From: Anisus vortex | Taxonomy: Eukaryota > Mollusca > Gastropoda > Planorbidae | Length of the DNA: 64,000 nucleotides | Direction of reading: 5' to 3' | Assembly (NCBI GenBank): GCA_949126835.1 | Contig: OX421499.1 | Coordinates: 7,891,026-7,955,025, forward strand | Shown: piece after piece, positions 34,434-45,500 of the stretch | Numbering within the stretch: position 1 is the first letter of the stretch | Layout of the letters: every line of letters begins with the position of its first letter | The notes under the pieces: model-generated | The model's input: only the letters and a program-made list of their open reading frames with translations | Told to the model about the DNA's origin: nothing | Databases searched by the model: none | Translations under genes and position numbers: made by a program

Positions 34434-34838
34434 CTCCCTTTATTTTAAGTTGCATTTTCTGTCTGACTGCAATCGTCGTGCAAAACTTTGCTTCAATTTT
34501 TCGACCACTTTCCGTGGTCCAATCAAGCTGAAATTATGACAGCAGATTTGTGGCGCCTAACAATACATCCTATGAAATTTTCAGTTAAAACGACTTAATA
34601 ATACTACACTTATGACAATATTCATTTCTTAAAAGGAAAGTATAAGAAATATTTTGATTTTGCGTTAAAAATGCCTGTGCAACTGTTTATACTTCTTCGG
34701 CACAAAGCTAGAAAAAAAAATTATGCGCTAAGATTATTTTTAGAACAATTCATACAGAGTAAGGAGATATTTTTGAGATTTGCGACACAGATATTTTTTA
34801 ATTACATGATGGTAAACTTAGTTTGCAAATAAAGGGAG
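34434..34838. mobile_element. TA-flanked MITE, CTCCCTTTATTT ends, copy 1
   Basis: Ends CTCCCTTTATTT at 34,434 and its inverted copy ending at 34,838, flanked by TA on both sides, as in Tc1/mariner-type MITEs. The interior matches 63,450-63,874 (CGACCACTTTCCGTGGTCC, GATTTGTGGCGCCTAACAAT). Homology between the two copies runs on for about 30 bp beyond the right end, so the true boundary may lie near 34,878. Confidence 0.7.
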
Positions 34839-34878
34839 TATGATAAAAACTCTGTTTTAATGGTTTTCTTGTTAATTG

Positions 34879-35982
34879 AATTAAATAAGTTTTTAAAAAA
34901 ATGATTTGAGGGAATTGACCTTAATTAAAAGAAGACAAAGAGTTTTTGTTTGTTGTTGTTTTTTTTTGCATTTATGTCAAAACGTTTATTGTACAAGCAC
35001 AACTTTGGAGGCAGAAATCTTGAATTTATAAAGAACAACTGACTAAGACATGGTTACTTCAATACATTGAAACAATAATTAATCAATGATTACTTCAACA
35101 GACGATTTAAAGATAATATTATAAACATGAAAATTCCTGATTGGTTATTAGACCTGTGTTTCTAATGGTGAAGTATTAAAATCAGCCCTACCTTTATTAC
35201 TGCAAGAAGAATAAATAACAAATAAAGAATAAAAGAATACAGAAATAAGCTATAATCACGACTTATGGTTGCAAAAGGATATCCATCAATTTCTCTAGGT
35301 CTTTTGGTTTTGGCAAAAAAAAATTATTCCATTTCCATACCCTATTTATTGGAACGTAGACGAACTACTAGCAACATACCAGGAACAAGCTTCACTTTGA
35401 AATTGTTTTATTTTCAAAACCTCTTTTGCAGTAAATTTTTTATTATTATTTATTATACAACAATTAAACAAATGTAATAATTTAGGCTATTATTATTGTA
35501 ACATCCCCATGTGTTGTACGTTACATTATTTCCACCCGTCAAGACAGCTCTCACAACAAACATGCGATGCACTTCATATATTTCACCTCATACACAGAAT
35601 ACAACTCCAATGCTTAGACATATATATTTTATTCACGAAACATACAAAATAGTTCTTGAAACATCAAGTAACACTTTTCAACATTAATTCAGCAGTGAGA
35701 GATAACAATTTACAAGGTGGCGGAGCTGAAACTTTTGCCCTGGGGTGCCACAAAGGCTTGTGAGGGCCCTGCCAATAAATTGTTATTTATTGTATTATTT
35801 AATGGCTTAATGAATAGGCTTGATGGTCGAGGTTTTTTCCTTTTACATCTGTTTAAACTTTTTACAAGAGAGTTCCTTGCCCAGTGAAATGCGCAGAAAT
35901 ACACCTGCCAATTTCATGAACTGGGCAAAAAGTTGCTCAGTACAAGAACTGGGCATTTACACTATATGTGCGTAACATATAA
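34879..35982. other. No gene seen between units B and C
   Basis: AT-rich. The segment 35,720-35,790 is GC-richer (CCTGGGGTGCCACAAAGGCT) and resembles a transposon end, and TGCCCAGT/ACTGGGCA words recur at 35,876-35,955, but no element could be delimited. Confidence 0.4.
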
Positions 35983-36099
35983 GCTTACACCGTGTTGAAC
36001 CAGCAGAAATGACAAAAAGATAAATCAAGCGGTTATACACAGATTTTGATGGGAAACAATAAAACATCTTCATAACAATATCAAAATAGCATTACATCT

Positions 36100-38990
36100 T
36101 TGTTATTTTTTATTAAAAGACATCATCTAAAACATATCAAGTCTATAGATCTAAATCCGAGAGAAAAATTGATAAAAATACATTTCAGATTGGCTTTAGA
36201 CGCTTTCTAATAATGTCAAGTAAATGTAAGTCAAAATGTAATATGTTTACCAGAAAAAGTTACCGCAACTTTGATGTATTTACAAGCTTATATTATCAGC
36301 GAGACTTCTGTTGTTGCATCACTGATGACAGAGATTCTAATTCGGATTCATATTTAGATACTTTCAGAGATATTTAATAACTATTACTTTCATTCATTAA
36401 GATAATGTTCAGCAATCTCTTTATAATTGTGAGACAATGTAAGATTGTTAATGTATTTAGCATGCCTTAAGGCTAAAATTTATCCCGCTCTAGCACTCAA
36501 TTACTTGTAGAAAAGACCTAATTGACTTTCTTTTGTGGTATTCCCATTACCATTTAAAATTTGGCACACGTTCCGCAGGTTAGGCTACTCAAATAGCAGG
36601 ACTTATTTTAAAAAATGTTCATCAATGAGAACTAAAATTTACAGGAATTACTAGTCCTTGTAGAGGAATGCGGGGGTCTTGGGATCGCGCATATTTAGTT
36701 CTACCTAAGCGGACATAAGTCTACTGCCTATAAGGTCCAATAACTTCTTATTACTACAGAAAATGTGTTAACAATCTGGCCACATTAAATGACTACAAAA
36801 TAAAAGAGAGATTTACTGGTAAAATAAACTTTATTTAAAACAAGCAAAATATCTCTAACAAAGAAACCCCAACCAGAACAACACTGCACTGGTAGAGAAA
36901 TAACAACAACAATAATAGCAATAATAATAGCTAACAAGTTAAAATACGCAAATTAACAAATGCTAAAATGTTTTTTTTAAAACTTCTAAGTTAAAACTTA
37001 AACTTGATTTAACATGACCATGTACCACACATTTACATTAGATTAAAAAAAAGAAATGCATTATAGATTCGAAGGAAACTCTAAACTATAATTAAGACAG
37101 TTGACCAACTGATTAACATTCAATACATCTATCGCCGCCCTATACCATTTCAATGTGCCGTATTACTGCTGAGAGTTAACACCCTTGCCCATTTTTTAAT
37201 TACGGTATATAAGATTGACTTGTAACTATCATAAATAATAGTGCATTAAATTACGAATAATTAAATAATAGTGATACATTTTCAAGATTTCACAAGTAAT
37301 CAGAATATAGACACAAGTAAATAAATATGCCTCAAATATAAAAATACAATTTTGTGGACCACAAGTCCTACATCGTAAAAGCTTAAATAACTAAGCTTAC
37401 ATTTACATGTCAGTCTAATATAAAAAAAGACACTACATAATTAAAATACATAAGACTAGGCTAGACAAAAGATACAGATTAACTAAAAAGGGTGATCACT
37501 TTCCCAGCAAGGTATCATCTTTACCTTCAACAATTCTCATAAGGGCACCAACCTGCAGTACTTATTATCGGCAGTCTCTCTCTCTACTAAAAGCTAAAAA
37601 ATCCATCCCAACTTAATAATGCGCCAAGGGTTAACCGGAACGAAGGTAAAAATCCTAGATTTTAACCTTAAAATATATTAACACTGTTGCCAACTTAGAC
37701 GAAAAGAAAACAAAAACATATCCAGAAGTTGCGAAAAACCTGTAACCCTACACAAGTATACAAGCATTTAGGATTATATTATGTGGATAAAAATTGAGTA
37801 CTGCTTAAATAGCTGTTGATTTTTATTTAAAGGGATAATTTTTCTGGAATTGCATGCTAATAAATCATCCTTTTGTTTTTTATCCATAGCTTTCCGAATC
37901 AAATTTGGGTTCAATAAATGTCTGACCTAAAATTAAGCTACTCTTCAATTCTATCTGCTGCATTTCAAAAACAACCATGTTAATTTACAAAAATATCTGT
38001 AGTTTTGATTCGTTTAGTTTTACAATATATAAAATTAGGAATGCAGCACTTGATGACCTCTGGCATACCCACACTGGTAATAGTACTTGAACCATTACAT
38101 TTTAACTAAAATATACAACTCGGTAATGTAAATAATTACCATCATTTGCTACATTATTAACATACCAGCATTAATAATTCAAATTGTAACATTGTTTTAG
38201 TCTTAGAGGGTAAATTTGACCTAGTAGGAAATAATCTTAATTGCTTTAAAAGCTGCTTAAGTAAAGAAGTGGCAGGGTAGTTTGCTCTAAAAGAAATTGA
38301 TATTTTCATTCTGCAGGGTTTATGTGCAGGACAACTGTAATATAATTTATATGATTCCACAATGCGTAAAGAAATTATAAGAAATATAAATATGCATGGA
38401 AATACCAATGATCATGCCTTAAAGATACACATTTTACCAGCGAAAAAGTCAGCCATTTTACTAATTTAAAAAAATGCTAAACAAATATAACACTGGAGAA
38501 ATAGTAACAGACACATAAAATAACTCATCAAATACTGAAATAAACTAAAAAAATACTTAGCAAGTAATCCATTACTGGTATTACTAAGCAGGGACAAAAT
38601 TGATTTGAAAAAAAGCACATAACTGACAATGACAAAAAAAATTAAGTTGTTATCATGGTGAATAAAAAAACAACACTTTAATTTCAATGACACTCTTCAA
38701 AAATAATAAAGTTCATGGTTAATCTTTACACATTAGAGAGAAATTGACTATTTTAACAAAAATATATACAACAGTAAAAATAAAACAAAAATGTGCAGCA
38801 CTGTCTGGACAATTTATACCGAATGACATTTATGAGATTTAAAGTGTCCACGATCAGAAAATTACTCAGTAAAAATGTCACATTTTTAATAGGCATAAAG
38901 TTATTTTTTATGTGGTCTTATACCTACACATCTAGAAAATATTTCCCTTCATATTATGTTAAACTTTTTTTTAAAAGCCTTTTTCCATCT
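36100..38990. other. ZNF3 3' flank, no gene
   Basis: Unit backbone. 37,690-38,160 replaces sequence present in A, B and D with unrelated AT-rich DNA. 38,190-38,280 holds a stopped copy of the small frame at 26,013. Confidence 0.5.
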
Positions 38991-40252
38991 ATATGGAGAG
39001 AAATACATTACAGATGGGTGTTGTAGAGTACCAAATGTGAGAATTGGAGAGGGTTAAATCTATTGTTTGCAAATTCTTTTGTAGAATCCTACTGATGAGA
39101 ATGAGAACAGGAATATAGAGAGTCGTACGTGAAGAACAAGCTGGTTTCAGATCTGGAAGATCATGCAATGATCAAATCTTTGTCCTGCGTTCTAAAGTGG
39201 AACAGTTATATGAATGATACTTCTCTTTGTACATCAAATACATAGATTGTTAAAAGGCATTCGATAGCATCAATCACCCAATCATATGGATTCACATGCT
39301 GAAAGACATATATACTGTAGCCAGTGCTGTGTGCTCCAAGAAAACCAACAGAGTGAATGGTTCCAAGTGAAAACAGGTGATATGTGATCTCACCTGTTAG
39401 TGTTATGTTTATATTAGTAATGGAATGGTTCATGAGGAGAGCTAATGCAGACAAACCCCGAGGCCTAGTATGGGAACTAACTTCCTATCTAGAAGACTGC
39501 GATTTTGCAGATGACATAGGTCTGCTCTCTCATTCTAAAACATATATCCAGGAGAAGACAACAAGAGTAGAACAAATAGCCAAAATGTTGGACAAAAGAT
39601 TAACTCCGTGGAAGCCAAACTCAATAAAGTGAAGACAAGAAGCTCTCAAAAGAGACATGCCAATGGTGTAGAAATAGAAGAAATTGAAAAGTTTAAATAC
39701 CTTGGCAGCTACATCTCAGCTAATGGAAGCATAGACATAGAAATCTCCACCAGACTAGCTATGGCAGCTCATGCCATCAACAAACTGGGAAAAATATGGA
39801 AGTCTTCTTCTCTGCAGCTAAGAACAAAACTGAGACTTTACAAATCCAATGTATGCTTAGTACTTCTCTATGCTGCAGAAACATGGAAGACCAATATCAA
39901 AATCGAAAGCCGCATCAGAGTGTTTGAAGCAAGATGCATCAGACATGTACTAAAGATTAACTGGGAAGACCACATCTACAACAGCGAAGTTTGCAGAAGA
40001 ACATGAATAAACTGATGGAGATGGTTATGTCACGTTCTTCGCATCGAAAGAAAAATGATTCTAAGCATTGCTTTGGAATGGACACCATCGGGAGAAAGGA
40101 GTATGGGAAAAACAATGGGAACTTGCAGGAGAACGATGGATAAGGAAGCAAAGGCCACCAATAAAACATGGCATGAGATCAGTTGGCTTGCTAAGGATAG
40201 GGAGAAAAAGAAGATATGGAGACAAATATATTACACATGCGTGTTGTAGATT
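38991..40252 (+). mobile_element. LINE copy with long target duplication
   Basis: Flanked by imperfect direct repeats of about 38 bp (ATATGGAGAGAAATACATTA at 38,991, ATATGGAGACAAATATATTA at 40,214), both continuing through GTGTTGTAGA; these are read as the target-site duplication. Units B and D have a single copy of this sequence and no LINE. The body carries the reverse transcriptase relic at 39,075-40,249. Confidence 0.8.
39075..40249 (+). pseudogene. LINE reverse transcriptase relic
   Basis: Plus-strand pieces in order: EEQAGFRSGRSCNDQIFVLR (39,130-39,190), KAFDSINHPIIW (39,255), the catalytic CDFADDIGLLSHSKTYIQEK (39,495-39,555), EKFKYLGSYISANGSIDIEI with LRTKLRLYKSNVCLVLLYAA (39,608-40,006), and the C-terminal GHHREKGVWEK, TWHEISWLAKDRE (40,068-40,240). 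Frameshifts and stops break it, and the endonuclease is missing by 5' truncation. Probably an RTE-like LINE, but the clade is not certain. It ends only about 215 bp from the ZNF3 stop and points toward it, so the two are convergent. Confidence 0.85.
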
Positions 40253-40311
40253 AACTTCTCTTGACAACTAAACACAATAATAGCCTACATTATTTTATTC
40301 TAGGTCTTTTA

Positions 40312-40466
40312 TTGAACACATTTTTAACATGTTTTTATAGTGTCCACTTTGAGAAAAATCTTCACAACGTGTGTCACATTGTTAAGGCTTTAATCCAGAA
40401 TGTATTCTTTGATGTTGTTTTAAGGCTTCACTTTCAAAAAATTCCGCACCACATATGTTACATTTA
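40312..40466 (-). pseudogene. Two decayed fingers after the ZNF3 stop
   Basis: Downstream of the ZNF3 stop the minus strand reads CNICGAEFFESEALKQHQR, IHSGLKP, stop, then QCDTRCEDFSQSGHYKN. These are fingers 14 and 15 of the ancestral protein, cut off by a short deletion that removed the EKPYK linker codons after HTG and created two TAA codons (40,464-40,469). Confidence 0.8.
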
Positions 40467-41573
40467 TTATCCAGTATGGATTCTTGTGTGAATTTTGAAG
40501 AATGCACTATTACAAAATTCTTTACCACATGTATCACATTTAAACGACTTTGAACCAGAATGTCTTTTTTGATGACGTTTTAAGTATATTTTAAGAGAAA
40601 ATACTTTATCACATATGTCACATTTAAAAGGCTTTTCTCCAGTATGAATTCTTTTGTGGGTTTTTAGATGTGAACTTTGAGAACATGTTTTTCCACATAT
40701 ATCACATTTATGAGGCTTTAATTCAGAATGCATGCTTTGGTGTCGTTTTAAGCTTCCACTATGACAAAAATCTTTACCACATGTATCACATTTATAAGGC
40801 TTTAATCCAGAATGTATTCTTTGATGTTTTTTTAAGCTTCCATTTAAAGAAAATAATTTACCACACATGTCACATTTATAAGGCTTTTCTCCAGTATGAA
40901 TTCTTTTGTGGGTTTTTAGATGTGAACTTTGAGAAAATGTTTTACCACATATATCACATTTATGAGGCTTTAATTCAGAATGCATTCTTTGGTGTCGTTT
41001 TAAGCCTCCACTATGACAAAAATCTTTACCACATATATCACATTTATAAGGCTTTTCTCCAGTATGAATTTTTTGATGTCGTTTTAAGTATCGTTTCTGA
41101 GAAAATACATTACCACATAGGTCACATTTAAAAGGCTTTTCTCCAGTATGAATTTTTTTGTGGACTTTCAAGTGTCCACTATTATAAAAATCTTTACCAC
41201 ATGTATCACATTTAAAAGGCTTTAATCCAGAATGTATTCTTTGGTGATATTTTAAGATGCTCATTATACAAATGTCTTTGTTACAAATGCTACATTTAAA
41301 TGGTTTTTCTTCTGAATGTTTCCACAAGTGGTGTTTTAAAGATCTTTTAACAGGATATTTCTTATTACATATCAAACAGTGAAACGGGAGTTCTCTTAAA
41401 TGACTTTTTTGGTGTTCTTTTAAGTACACGCTCCAAAGAAATTCTTCATTACATATGCCACATTTGAATGGTTTTTCACCTGCATGACACCAAAGGTGGT
41501 ATTCTAAAAATGTTATGGCACAAAATTTCTCATTACAGTTCAAACATTGAAAATTCTTTTCTTGTGATTGCAT
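40467..41573 (-). CDS. ZNF3: 13-finger C2H2 zinc-finger protein
   Basis: A 368-codon frame, start MQSQEK at 41,573, with 13 consecutive C2H2 fingers of 28 residues, predicted to be a nuclear DNA-binding protein. Most linkers are TGEKP, others SGLKP or SELKP. Fingers 7-8 and 10-11 are near copies (three-finger, 252-bp period); finger 11 has Cys for the core Phe (GKTCSQ). The frame stops right after HTG of finger 13 because of a small deletion, and two further fingers lie broken downstream (40,312-40,466), so the C-terminal C2HC finger seen in ZNF2 and ZNF4 is lost. No effector domain is visible. Closest to ZNF1. It could still be functional with 13 fingers. The 25-bp satellite starts 930 bp upstream. 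Confidence 0.8.
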   Translation of the reverse strand: MQSQEKNFQCLNCNEKFCAITFLEYHLWCHAGEKPFKCGICNEEFLWSVYLKEHQKSHLRELPFHCLICNKKYPVKRSLKHHLWKHSEEKPFKCSICNKDICIMSILKYHQRIHSGLKPFKCDTCGKDFYNSGHLKVHKKIHTGEKPFKCDLCGNVFSQKRYLKRHQKIHTGEKPYKCDICGKDFCHSGGLKRHQRMHSELKPHKCDICGKTFSQSSHLKTHKRIHTGEKPYKCDMCGKLFSLNGSLKKHQRIHSGLKPYKCDTCGKDFCHSGSLKRHQSMHSELKPHKCDICGKTCSQSSHLKTHKRIHTGEKPFKCDICDKVFSLKIYLKRHQKRHSGSKSFKCDTCGKEFCNSAFFKIHTRIHTG

Positions 41574-42503
41574 GTTGGGATGTTTTTTTTATTTTTTATT
41601 TCACTATAAAAATATGCTTTACTGAATTGTGAAACTAAAAATGCTTTTTCTTGAATGCAGTATTTATTACTGTTTAATTCTTAGCCTATATGAAATTCTC
41701 TACTTTTTTCATCATGTGTAAAATGTTTTTAACTTATATGAATCAACATGTGATATTTTCATGTTTTCACGTTGAATAGTTTATGTCTTATTAAAAGTAA
41801 ATCATTGAAATAATCATGTTTGTTCAACTTGAAGATAAAAGATAAATGTTCACTTGCCATGTCACACGATAAACAAATCATTCTTTAGTGAACACAAATG
41901 TTTTTGTCATTCAGCGATCTATTTCTAGAGGTGAATAAATCTTATCTTTTAATTCATTATAGCATATTTATTTTTGGTCATTATTAAATATAATTGGAGA
42001 AAAAATATTTTTTTTTCAAATTAGATATATACACTATGTATTTTTTACATGCCGTTTTTCTTGATGGTTATGTATATCAAGTGATAAATTAGATTATTTT
42101 AATAGTCACATATGCTCCAACTATACAGAAGATTTTGTCTCAGGTGTTTGCTTTGAGAGCTCTTTCCATCTGGATAAGTCCGTTTGTAAAGCTTACATTT
42201 TGTGTTACGTGAAACTTGGCATATCGAAGTGGATTTCGAAAATGACACATTTTCTAATTAGTTCTTGAATATGTCAGCATCCAAACATTGTCCTTCTCGT
42301 CTTCAACAATGTCATCACATTCCTTGTAATGAGAACAAAAAATAATTTTTTTTAAATAATTTTACTTTTTGTCATGAAAAAAATATCAATTTAAAAAAAT
42401 TCAAAAAAAGGTCAAAAGTAGATTATTGGTATAGCTTAGAGGAGAGAAAAAGCAATCTAACTTTTAAGTCTAGAATTGGTCAAAACAAAATGAATTCGAC
42501 TAA
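41574..42503 (-). other. ZNF3 5' flank, decayed fingers
   Basis: Aligned with 28,432-29,438. The same ghost of an upstream finger array is present but fainter. No promoter motif was recognised. Confidence 0.4.
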
Positions 42504-45500
42504 AGTATGCTATTTAGTCTCAGTATGAAGTACGCTCTTTAGTCTCAGTATGAAGTACGATATTTAGTCTCAGTATGAAGTACGCTCTTTAGTCTCAGTA
42601 TGAAGTACGCTCTTTAGTCTCAGTATGAAGTACGCTCTTTAGTCTCAGTATGAAGTACGCTCTTTAGTCTCAGTATGAAGTACGCTCTTTAGTCTCAGTA
42701 TGAAGTACGCTCTTTAGTCTCAGTATGAAGTACGCTCTTTAGTCTCAGTATGAAGTACGCTCTTTAGTCTCAGTATGAAGTACGCTCTTTAGTCTCAGTA
42801 TGAAGTACGCTCTTTAGTATCAGTATGAAGTACGCTCTTTAGTCTTAGTATGAAGTACGCTTTTTAGTCTCAGTATGAAGTACGCTCTTTAGTCTCAGTA
42901 TGAAGTACGCTATTTAGTCTCAGTATGAAGTACGCTCTTTAGTCTCAGTATGAAGTACGCTATTTAGTCTCATTATGAAGTACGCTCTTTAGTCTCAGTA
43001 TGAAATACGCTCTTTAGTCTCAGTATGAAGTACGATCTTTAGTCTCAGTATAAAGTACGATCTTTAGTCTCAGTATGAGTACGATCTTTAGTCTCAGTAT
43101 GAAGTACGCTCTTTAGTCTCAGTATGAAGTACTTTCTATAGTCTCAGTATAAAGTACGCTCTTTAGTCTCAGTATGAAATACGCTCTTTAGTCTCAGTAT
43201 GAAGTACGATCTTTAGTCTCAGTATAAAGTACGATCTTTAGTCTCAGTATGAGTACGCTCTTTAGTCTCAGTATGAAGTACGCTCTTTAGTCTCAGTATG
43301 AAGTACTTTCTTTAGTCTCAGTATAAAGTACGCTCTTTAGTCTCAGTATGAAGTACGCTCTTTAGTCTCAGCATAAAGTACGTTCTTTAGTCTCAGTATG
43401 AACTACGCTCTTAAGTCTCAGTATAAAGTACGCTCTTTAGTCTCAGCATGAAGTACGCTCTTTAGTGTCCGTAAAAGTACGCTTTTTAGTCTCTGTATAA
43501 AGTACGCTCTTTAGTCTCAGTATGAAGTAATGAAGTACGCTTTTTAGTCTCAGTATGATGTACGCTCTTTAGTCTCAGTATAAAGTACGTTCTTTAGTCT
43601 CAGTATAAAGCACTGAGGTACGCTCTTTAGTCTCAATATGAAGTACTGAAGTACGCTCTTTAGTCTCAGTATGAAGTACGCTCTTTAGTCTCAGTTAAAA
43701 GTACGCTCTTTAGTCTCAGTATAAAGTAATAAAGTACGCTCTTTAGCCTCAGTATGATGTACGCTCTTTAGTCTCAGTATAAAGTACGTTCTTTAGAGAC
43801 AGTATAAAGTACGCTTTTTAGTCTCAGTATAAAGTACTGAAGTACGCTCTTTAGTCTCAGTATGAAGTACTGAAGTACGCTCTTTAGTCTCAGTATGAAA
43901 TACGCTCTTTAGTCTCAGTATGAAGTACGATCTTTAGTCTCAGTATAAAGTACGATCTTTAGTCTCAGTATGAGTACGCTCTTTAGTCTCAGTATGAAGT
44001 ACGCTCTTTAGTCTCAGTATGAAGTACTTTCTTTAGTCTCAGTATAAAGTACGCTCTTTAGTCTCAGTATGAAGTACGCTCTTTAGTCTCAGCATAAAGT
44101 ACGTTCTTTAGTCTCAGTATGAACTACGCTCTTAAGTCTCAGTATAAAGTACGCTCTTTAGTCTCAGCATGAAGTACGCTCTTTAGTGTCAGTAAAAGTA
44201 CGCTTTTTAGTCTCTGTATAAAGTACGCTCTTTAGTCTCAGTATGAAGTAATGAAGTACGCTTTTTAGTCTCAGTATGATGTACGCTCTTTAGTCTCAGT
44301 ATAAAGTACGTTCTTTAGTCTCAGTATAAAGCACTGAGGTACGCTCTTTAGTCTCAATATGAAGTACTGAAGTACGCTCTTTAGTCTCAGTATGAAGTAC
44401 GCTCTTTAGTCTCAGTTAAAAGTACGCTCTTTAGTCTCAGTATAAAGTAATAAAGTACGCTCTTTAGCCTCAGTATGATGTACGCTCTTTAGTCTCAGTA
44501 TAAAGTACGTTCTTTAGAGACAGTATAAAGTACGCTTTTTAGTCTCAGTATAAAGTATTGAAGTACGCTCTTTAGTCTCAGTATGAAGTACTGAAGTACG
44601 CTCTTTAGTCTCAGTATGATGTACGCTTATTAGTCTCAGTATAAAGTACGTTCTTTAGACTTAGTATAAAGTACGCTCTTTAGTCTCAGTATAAAGTACT
44701 AAAGTACGCTCTTTAGTCTCAGTATGAAGTACTGAAGTACGCTCTTTAGTCTCAGTATGAAGTACGCTCTTTAATCTCAGTATAAAGTACGCTCTTTAGT
44801 CTCAGTATAAAGTACGCTCTTTAGTCTCAGTATAAAGTACTGAAGTACGCTCTTTAGTAACAGTATGAAGTACGGAAGTACGCTCTTTAGTCTCAGTATG
44901 AAGTACGCTCTTTAATCTCAGTATAAAGTACTTTTATTAGTCTCAGTATAAAGAACGCTCTTTAGTCTCAGTATGAAGTACGCTCTTTAGTCTCAGTATG
45001 AACTACGCTCTTAAGTCTCAGTATGAAGTACGCTCTTTAGTCTCATTATGAAAGACGCTCTTTAGTCTCAGTATGAAGTACGCTCTTTAATCTCAGTATA
45101 AAGTACTTTCTTTAGTCTCAGTATAAAGTACGCTCTTTAGTCTCAGTATGAAGTACGTTCTTTAGTCTCAGTATGAACTACGCTCTTAAGTCTCAGTATG
45201 AAGTACGCTCTTTAGTCTCATTATGAAAGACGCTCTTTAGTCTCAGTATGAAGTACGCTCTTTAATCTCAGTATAAAGTACTTTCTTTAGTCTCAGTATA
45301 AAGTACGCTCTTTAGTCTCATTATGAAAGACGCTCTTTAGTCTCAGTATGAAGTACGCTCTTTAATCTCAGTATAAAGTACTTTTTTTAGTCTCAGTATA
45401 AAGTACGCTCTTTAGTCTCAGTATGAAGTACGTTTTTTAGTCTCAGTATGAACTACGCTCTTTAGTCTCAGTATAAAGTACGCTCTTTAGTCTCAGTATA

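Noticed and set aside
35710..35904. A 64-codon minus-strand frame near GC-rich transposon-like DNA
   Set aside because: No recognisable domain and no paralogue; length is expected by chance.
40670..41131. A 153-codon plus-strand frame opposite ZNF3, with repeated YHIYHIYEALIQNAFF-like segments
   Set aside because: It is the antisense of the zinc-finger repeats; the periodicity comes from the finger units. The same applies to 27,486-27,752.
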